Assembly: GCA_030607235.1 (NCBI GenBank)
Contig: JAUWEX010000022.1
Span: forward strand, 1-10,214
Length of the DNA stretch: 10,214 bases
Source of the DNA: Planctomycetota bacterium
GTDB taxonomy: Bacteria; Planctomycetota; B129-G9
Direction: 5' to 3'
The translations under genes were made by a program, and so were the position numbers. Below are positions 6,441-10,214 of the stretch, one piece after another. Under the pieces are notes generated by a model that saw nothing but the letters and a program-made list of their open reading frames with translations, searched no databases and had not been told where the DNA came from. Every line of letters starts with the position of its first letter. The first letter of the stretch is position 1.

Positions 6441-6467
6441 CAGGGCAGCGGTTATTGAAATAAGCGG

Positions 6468-7733
6468 CTACTCCCCTATTGCCTCCAGGCGTTGCCTGGC
6501 GGCGGGCGCATGGAAGCCCGCAGGCTCAAGCGCAAGGTATTTGCGGTAGAGGTCCGCGGCGACCGCGGTGGCGCGGGCGGGATTGCCAGGGTCGTCGTAA
6601 AACCGCGCCATAAAATAATACGGCTCGCCCGGCCGCTCGGCGTCGGGATTTAGATCGATCGCCCGTTGCAGTTCTTCACGGGCGGGGCCGTAGAATTTTT
6701 TCGTCTCGAGATAAAATATCCCACGGTACAGGCGCGCGAAATAGCAGTCGGGGTCTATCTGCTTGGCGCGGCCGAAGTCGTCCTGCGCGGCGTCGGTCAT
6801 CGCGGGCAGGCTGCGCTCGCGCGCCAGCATCTCGCGCGCGATTCCGCGCCTCGCCAGGAAGATCGCAGGCAGGTCGTCCGCGGCCTCGGCGTCGGTTATC
6901 GCCTTGTCGTAGTGGCCCAGCGCCGTCTCCAGCGTTCGCGCGTCCGCGCCGTCTTTGCCGGCGAGATACGCGGCCAGCAATTTATCCGCCTCGGCGAATG
7001 CGCCGAAATAGGCGTCCTGCCGCTTGACGATGCGCTCGATCCTTTCGGGCAGCGGAGTCTGTTTGGCCTTTTCGACGAACTCCGGGAAACGCTCGTTGAC
7101 GTAGGCGTTGATCAGCGCCGAGCCGCCCGCGGGCAGCGGGTGAGCCTCGGTCCAGGGCCGGCATTTTTCAAACGAATACGCGATGCCCCAGACCGCGTAC
7201 GGGTTGTACGGCTTGCTGCGCGAAAGATAGAACGCCGCACGCTCAAGCGCGGCGCGCTCCTGCGCGGGGGTGAATTTTTGCGCGAGGGCTTGGCGCGGGC
7301 CGGTTTTGTCGGTCGCAACGGGGCGTTGCGCAAGAGTAACGTGCGCGATACCGGCGGCGATGTGCGCGGCAAGTTCGTCTTCGCTGACGACCCTCGCCAG
7401 CAATCCGCGCGTGATTACAATGCGCCCGTCGCCGAAAACAAACAGGCCGACCTCGCGGGAGTTGGCGAGGGTTACACCGAAATTGCGCGGCGCAACGTGG
7501 CGCGGGGGTATCGCCGCTTCGATGCGGCCGACGATTTCGTCGAGCCACTTCTGTGTTTCGGCGTCGGTGCAGCGGCCGTCGAGCGCGTTTTCGAGTCGCA
7601 GCGTCGCCGCGGAACAATCAGCCCGGTTAAACAAGACCGGCCCGGCGGGCAGGCCGCTGTCCGGCTCGCGCGCGCAGCCTGCAAACCCCGCCGCGACGAC
7701 AACGAGGCACAATAAAGTGATCGCCCTATTCAT
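6468..7733 (-). CDS. TPR lipoprotein with inactive M48-type peptidase domain
   Basis: A 421-residue last gene of the operon. ATG 7733 is chosen over the upstream ATG 7760 because GGGAGG (7740-7745) lies six bases before it and the signal peptide then begins properly. Residues 1-19 form a lipoprotein signal ending F-A-G-C20, so the protein is probably lipid-anchored. Residues ~60-190 follow the layout of M48 peptidases of the BepA/LoiP kind: F-V-F-G-D-G-R-I-V-I-T-R-G-L-L (98-112), then S-E-D-E-L-A-A-H-I-A-A-G-I-A-H-V (117-132). The zinc motif HExxH should be at 127-131 but reads A-G-I-A-H, losing one zinc ligand and the catalytic Glu. The later E-x-E-A-D type ligand is also not evident. The C-terminal half (~215-421) has TPR-like helices (Y-F-A-R-L-Y-R-G-I-F-Y-L; A-I-D-L-N-P-D-A). 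It probably acts as a non-catalytic binding protein. Its start overlaps ispF by 8 bases. Confidence 0.72.
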   Translation of the reverse strand: MNRAITLLCLVVVAAGFAGCAREPDSGLPAGPVLFNRADCSAATLRLENALDGRCTDAETQKWLDEIVGRIEAAIPPRHVAPRNFGVTLANSREVGLFVFGDGRIVITRGLLARVVSEDELAAHIAAGIAHVTLAQRPVATDKTGPRQALAQKFTPAQERAALERAAFYLSRSKPYNPYAVWGIAYSFEKCRPWTEAHPLPAGGSALINAYVNERFPEFVEKAKQTPLPERIERIVKRQDAYFGAFAEADKLLAAYLAGKDGADARTLETALGHYDKAITDAEAADDLPAIFLARRGIAREMLARERSLPAMTDAAQDDFGRAKQIDPDCYFARLYRGIFYLETKKFYGPAREELQRAIDLNPDAERPGEPYYFMARFYDDPGNPARATAVAADLYRKYLALEPAGFHAPAARQRLEAIGE

Positions 7734-8229
7734 CGCCAGCCTCCCTGTCGTCGCGCGCAACCAAAATCACGGCCTGCGCCGCGACCGCTTCGCCGCGGCC
7801 TATCTCGCCGAGGCCCTCGCCGGTGCGGGGCTTGAGGTTGACGCGGTCGGGTTCGATCTCCAGCATCTCGGCAATCACCTGCGCCATGCGCTTGAGATAG
7901 CCGCCGATGCGCGGTTCTTCGAGATGAACGTTGACGTCGAGGTTGAGCACGCGCCAGCCTTTGGCCGAGATCAGGCGATAGACGCTGGTAACCAGTTCGC
8001 TGCTGCGCACGCCTTTGTAAGCGACGTCGGTGTCGGGGAAGCGCCCGCCGATATTGCCCATGCCCGTCGCGCCGAGCATCGCGTCGCAGATCGCGTGCAG
8101 CACTACGTCGGCGTCCGAGTGCCCCAACGCGCCGGTAACGGATTTTATCGGAACCCCGCCCAGCCACATTTCGCGGCCTTCGACGAGGCGGTGAATGTCG
8201 TAGCCGATGCCTGCTCTGATGTCTTTCAT
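7726..8229 (-). CDS. ispF: 2-C-methyl-D-erythritol 2,4-cyclodiphosphate synthase
   Basis: A 167-residue enzyme of the MEP isoprenoid pathway. It converts CDP-ME 2-phosphate to 2-C-methyl-D-erythritol 2,4-cyclodiphosphate with release of CMP, as a cytoplasmic trimer. The length is normal (~160). Visible motifs are G-I-G-Y-D11-I-H13-R-L and H37-S-D-A-D-V-V-L-H45 (metal ligands D11, H13, H45), F-P-D-T-D (64-68), and the C-terminal E138-G-L-G-E-I-G-R-G-E-A. The usual G-D-I-G before FPDTD reads G-N59-I-G, and the residue before FPDTD is Arg; these are small departures at a conserved, substrate-facing loop. ATG 8229 overlaps the nnrD stop as ATGA with no good Shine-Dalgarno, so translation probably depends on reinitiation from nnrD. 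An N-terminal extension in the same frame (to 8475) lies within nnrD and is rejected. Confidence 0.96.
   Translation of the reverse strand: MKDIRAGIGYDIHRLVEGREMWLGGVPIKSVTGALGHSDADVVLHAICDAMLGATGMGNIGGRFPDTDVAYKGVRSSELVTSVYRLISAKGWRVLNLDVNVHLEEPRIGGYLKRMAQVIAEMLEIEPDRVNLKPRTGEGLGEIGRGEAVAAQAVILVARDDREAGDE
7740..7745 (-). promoter_or_regulatory. Shine-Dalgarno deciding start of M48-like gene
   Basis: GGGAGG read on the - strand, six bases before ATG 7733 and inside the last codons of ispF. It supports this start over ATG 7760. Confidence 0.65.
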
Positions 8230-9125
8230 TTTTTTTCGCCCGTGTATTTCATAAATGCTTCCGGCAGACACGCCAGGATGTCGTCCGCCGTCGTCGAAAT
8301 CTCGCCGAACTCCGCGACGGCGATGTCGCCCGCCAGTCCGTGAATGTGCACGCCGAGCTGCGCGGCGTCGAAGGCCGAAAAGCCCTGCGCCATCAGCCCC
8401 GCGATCACGCCGCTGAGCACGTCGCCGGAGCCGGCGGTGGCCATGCCCGGGTTGCCGGTCTTGTTTACCCAGCACTTATCGCCCTCGGCGACGACCGTGT
8501 CGTGGCCTTTGAGAACGAGCGTGAAGGGCTGGCTCCTGGCAAACGAGGCGGCACAGTGCTTGCGGTCTTTCTGGACTTTGTTTGCGGTACAGAGACACAG
8601 TCGCGCCATCTCGCCGGGATGCGGCGTGAGGACGGTAGTCCGGCCCGCGGGGGCTTTTTCGTAAACGTCGGGGTAGTCCGCAATGGCGTTGAGCGCGTCG
8701 GCGTCGACGATCAGCGGTTTTTCAACGGAGGTGAAGAGCCACCGCGCCATCGCCGCGGTTTCGTGTTCGCGGCCAATACCGGGGCCTATGAGGACGATGT
8801 CGCATTTTTGCGCGAAGTGCAGCAGGCTCTCGGCGGCGTCTTTGGCGAAGAATCCGCCGTGGGTCTCGCGGCAGGGCAGCGTCATCACACAGCGCATGGG
8901 CGTGGCCACCAGCGGCAGCAGCGAGTTGGGCACCGCCAGCGTAACCAGGCCCGCGCCCGCGCGCAGGGCCGCGGTCGAAGCCAGGCACGCCGCGCCGGTC
9001 ATGCCGGTGGAACCCGCGACGATCAGCACGTGGCCGAAGTCGCCCTTGTGGGCACCTTTTTTTCTGCGGGGTATTTTGGGCAGCGGTAGTGCTTTTTTCT
9101 TGTCAGCGTTTTTCTTCGTTTTCAT
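8226..9125 (-). CDS. nnrD: ADP/ATP-dependent (S)-NAD(P)H-hydrate dehydratase
   Basis: A 299-residue ribokinase-fold repair enzyme that turns damaged NAD(P)HX hydrates back into NAD(P)H using ADP (bacteria) or ATP. Family motifs appear in order: K-G-D-F-G-H-V-L-I-V-A-G-S (27-39), A-A-L-R-A-G-A-G-L-V (52-61), G-P-G-I-G (114-118), D-A-D-A-L (141-145), L-T-P-H-P-G-E (166-172), L-K-G-H-D-T (205-210) and N-P-G-M-A-T-A-G-S-G-D235-V-L-S-G with the catalytic Asp. Only the dehydratase half of the bifunctional YjeF/Nnr protein is present; the NnrE epimerase domain is not in this window. The N-terminus is an unusually Lys-rich leader (about 25 residues). Start ATG 9125 has AAAGGA six bases upstream and overlaps larB by 23 bases. 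The gene ends in an A8 run directly before its TGA. Confidence 0.95.
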   Translation of the reverse strand: MKTKKNADKKKALPLPKIPRRKKGAHKGDFGHVLIVAGSTGMTGAACLASTAALRAGAGLVTLAVPNSLLPLVATPMRCVMTLPCRETHGGFFAKDAAESLLHFAQKCDIVLIGPGIGREHETAAMARWLFTSVEKPLIVDADALNAIADYPDVYEKAPAGRTTVLTPHPGEMARLCLCTANKVQKDRKHCAASFARSQPFTLVLKGHDTVVAEGDKCWVNKTGNPGMATAGSGDVLSGVIAGLMAQGFSAFDAAQLGVHIHGLAGDIAVAEFGEISTTADDILACLPEAFMKYTGEKK

Positions 9126-9882
9126 CGCTCATCCTTTCTGGCAATGAATTAATCAGGGCCGCGATGTATCCGGCGCCAAAACCATTGTCGATATTTACCA
9201 CCGAAACGCCCGCAGCGCAAGAATTAAGCATCGTCAACAGCGGAGCCAGGCCGCCGAAACTCGCGCCGTAGCCGACGCTGGTCGGTACGGCGACGACGGG
9301 CACGTCGACCAGGCCGCCGACGACACTGGCGAGCGCGCCTTCCATTCCGGCGACCGCCACGACGACGCGCGCGGCGCGCAGGCGGTCGGTTTTGCTCAGC
9401 AGGCGATGGATTCCGGCCACGCCGGAGTCGAAGATCGTCTCGACTTTCGCACCCATGATCTCAGCGGTAATCCGGGCCTCCTCGGCGACGGGCAGGTCGG
9501 AGGTTCCGGCGCTCACGATTACGACCAGTCCGGTCGGCTCGATTTTTTCGCGCGACGCCGACAACGTGCGGCTGCGCTCGCAGTAGGTCGCGGAGGGGAT
9601 TTCTTTTTGAAGCGCGGCGGCGGACTCCGGGGCCAGGCGCGTCGCGAGCAGCCGCCCGCTTTTTTCGTAGAGTATCCGCGCTATGGCGAGGATGTCTTCG
9701 GTGCGCTTGTCCTGGCAGAAGATGACCTCGGGAAAGCTGCAGCGTATCTCGCGATGGTGGTCGATGGTTGCATACGCGGTTTCCTCGAACGGCAGCAACT
9801 TCAGGCGGCGCAACGCCTCGTCGACGCTCGCCGCGCCGTCGCGTACCTGCATCAGGAGCGCTTCGAGGGCCTGTTTGTTCAT
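9103..9882 (-). CDS. larB: Nickel-pincer cofactor biosynthesis carboxylase/hydrolase LarB
   Basis: A 259-residue AIRC-family protein. Known LarB carboxylates C5 of the pyridinium ring of nicotinic acid adenine dinucleotide and hydrolyses the phosphoanhydride, giving the biscarboxylic mononucleotide used by LarE and LarC to make the nickel-pincer cofactor of LarA-type racemases. Diagnostic blocks: D-H-H-R-E-I-R (41-47), F-P-E-V-I-F (50-55), S-A-G-T-S-D-L-P-V-A-E-E-A (124-136), D-S-G-V-A-G-I-H-R-L-L (152-162), A-G-M-E-G-A-L-A-S-V-V-G-G-L (178-191), P-T-S-V-G-Y-G-A (200-207) and N-S-C222-A, where C222 fits the cysteine that forms the pyridine adduct in the Lactobacillus enzyme. Then V-V-N-I-D-N-G-F-G-A-G (228-238). 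The start overlaps the miaB stop as ATGA, with AGGAGA upstream. No larA, larC or larE is in the window. Confidence 0.96.
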   Translation of the reverse strand: MNKQALEALLMQVRDGAASVDEALRRLKLLPFEETAYATIDHHREIRCSFPEVIFCQDKRTEDILAIARILYEKSGRLLATRLAPESAAALQKEIPSATYCERSRTLSASREKIEPTGLVVIVSAGTSDLPVAEEARITAEIMGAKVETIFDSGVAGIHRLLSKTDRLRAARVVVAVAGMEGALASVVGGLVDVPVVAVPTSVGYGASFGGLAPLLTMLNSCAAGVSVVNIDNGFGAGYIAALINSLPERMSDENEEKR

Positions 9883-10214
9883 GGTCTCTCCTGTGTCTTG
9901 AGCCGCCCGCTGACGGTCAACGGGGTTGCGTCGGTGATTTCGACTTCGACGAAACGGCCCGGGGTCATGTCGGGCGTTGCGAAGTGGACAATGTAGTTAT
10001 GCGTGGTGCGGCCGACGGCGACGTCGGGTTTTTTGCGGCTGGGGCCTTCGACGAGGACTTCGAGGGCGCGGCCGACGAGCGCGCGGCGGCGGCGCAGGCT
10101 GGTTTCCTCCTGCACGGCAAGCAGGTCGTTGTTGCGGCGTTTTTTTTCTTCGAGCGGCACGTCGTCGGGAAGTTTCGCGGCGGCGGTGCCGGGGCGGGAG
10201 GAGTATTTGAAGAT
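9879..10214 (-). CDS. miaB: tRNA-2-methylthio-N6-dimethylallyladenosine synthase, C-terminal part
   Basis: The last 111 residues of a radical-SAM methylthiotransferase; its start lies beyond the right edge. F-K-Y-S-S-R-P-G-T-A-A-A-K (the FxYSxRPGTxA block at the end of the radical SAM domain) is followed by a Lys/Arg-rich linker and a TRAM domain (about residues 38-105) containing G-R-T-T-H-N-Y-I-V-H-F. This arrangement fits MiaB, which adds a methylthio group to i6A37 of tRNA. The paralogues MtaB and RimO have similar layouts but different wording around the TRAM motif. The cluster-binding cysteines are outside the window and cannot be checked. The gene is the first seen in the - strand operon, and its TGA overlaps the larB ATG by four bases. 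Confidence 0.88.
   Translation of the reverse strand: MFKYSSRPGTAAAKLPDDVPLEEKKRRNNDLLAVQEETSLRRRRALVGRALEVLVEGPSRKKPDVAVGRTTHNYIVHFATPDMTPGRFVEVEITDATPLTVSGRLKTQERP

Larger units (their letters stand above)
6129..6467. other. Convergent intergenic region
   Basis: A 339-base gap between the + strand small ORF and the 3' end of the - strand operon. It holds the bidirectional terminator (6148-6193) and a second perfect hairpin (6419-6440). Between them is an A/T-rich stretch (about 6205-6290) that contrasts with the GC-rich genes. Short frames on the - strand (for example GTG 6340 to TGA 6206) were inspected but have no start signal or family likeness. Confidence 0.5.

Noticed and set aside
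6304..6549. 81-codon + strand frame crossing the end of the M48-like gene
   Set aside because: It runs antisense into a supported gene, has no Shine-Dalgarno and is low in sequence character.
6666..7715. 349-codon + strand frame opposite the M48-like gene
   Set aside because: Arg/Gly/Val-rich antisense shadow; the - strand protein has signal peptide, M48 framework and TPR features.
8230..8475. N-terminal extension of IspF to 8475
   Set aside because: It lies entirely inside nnrD in another frame. The IspF family start is the M-K-D-I-R-A-G-I-G at 8229.
1..10214. CRISPR arrays, insertion sequences, tRNA or rRNA genes
   Set aside because: I looked for regular spaced repeats, transposase motifs with terminal repeats and cloverleaf sequences on both strands and found none; only purine tracts and local hairpins were present.

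Overview
The window reads as chromosomal DNA of a GC-rich, diderm (Gram-negative type) bacterium. Signs of this are secretion pseudopilins, a lipoprotein signal with a lipobox, an ECF sigma/anti-sigma pair, and core genes of the bacterial MEP isoprenoid pathway and of tRNA modification. The style of the pseudopilins (GPDG...DD motifs, long hydrophilic inserts) suggests the planctomycete/PVC area or another deep-branching lineage. That placement is an inference and cannot be proved from this sequence. No mobile element, CRISPR array, rRNA or tRNA was seen.

Positions 2-3990, + strand: five tightly packed genes, the first cut by the window edge. Four show a class III prepilin leader and N-terminal helix (G|F/T-T-x-L-E). 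In order they look like two GspG-type, one GspH-like, one GspI-like and one GspJ-like pseudopilin of a type II secretion (or related fibre) system. All carry Asp/Glu-rich inserts. Three of these are encoded by pure purine (GAA/GAG) runs of 26-39 bases, the most striking feature of the window.

Positions 4169-5723, + strand: an ECF sigma factor overlapping by 14 bases a membrane anti-sigma factor with an H-x3-C-x2-C zinc motif and a long C-terminal domain probably outside the cytoplasm. Next comes a mostly non-coding stretch with a 16-bp hairpin and a 15-base palindrome. A possible 38-residue single-pass membrane protein (6012-6128) follows, then a strong terminator that can work in both directions (6148-6193).

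Positions 6468-10214, - strand, convergent with the above: a translationally coupled operon in transcription order miaB (3' end only), larB, nnrD, ispF, and an M48-peptidase-like TPR lipoprotein whose zinc-binding motif is destroyed. All four junctions overlap (4, 23, 4 and 8 bases). The first four genes are tRNA methylthiolation, nickel-pincer cofactor synthesis, NAD(P)HX repair and isoprenoid synthesis. They look like a housekeeping metabolic operon to which a lipoprotein has been added.

No wholly new multi-gene system can be demonstrated here. The best leads are the coordinated acidic inserts across a whole pseudopilin set, the inactive M48-like lipoprotein, the small membrane ORF, and a possible -1 slippery site at the nnrD/ispF junction.
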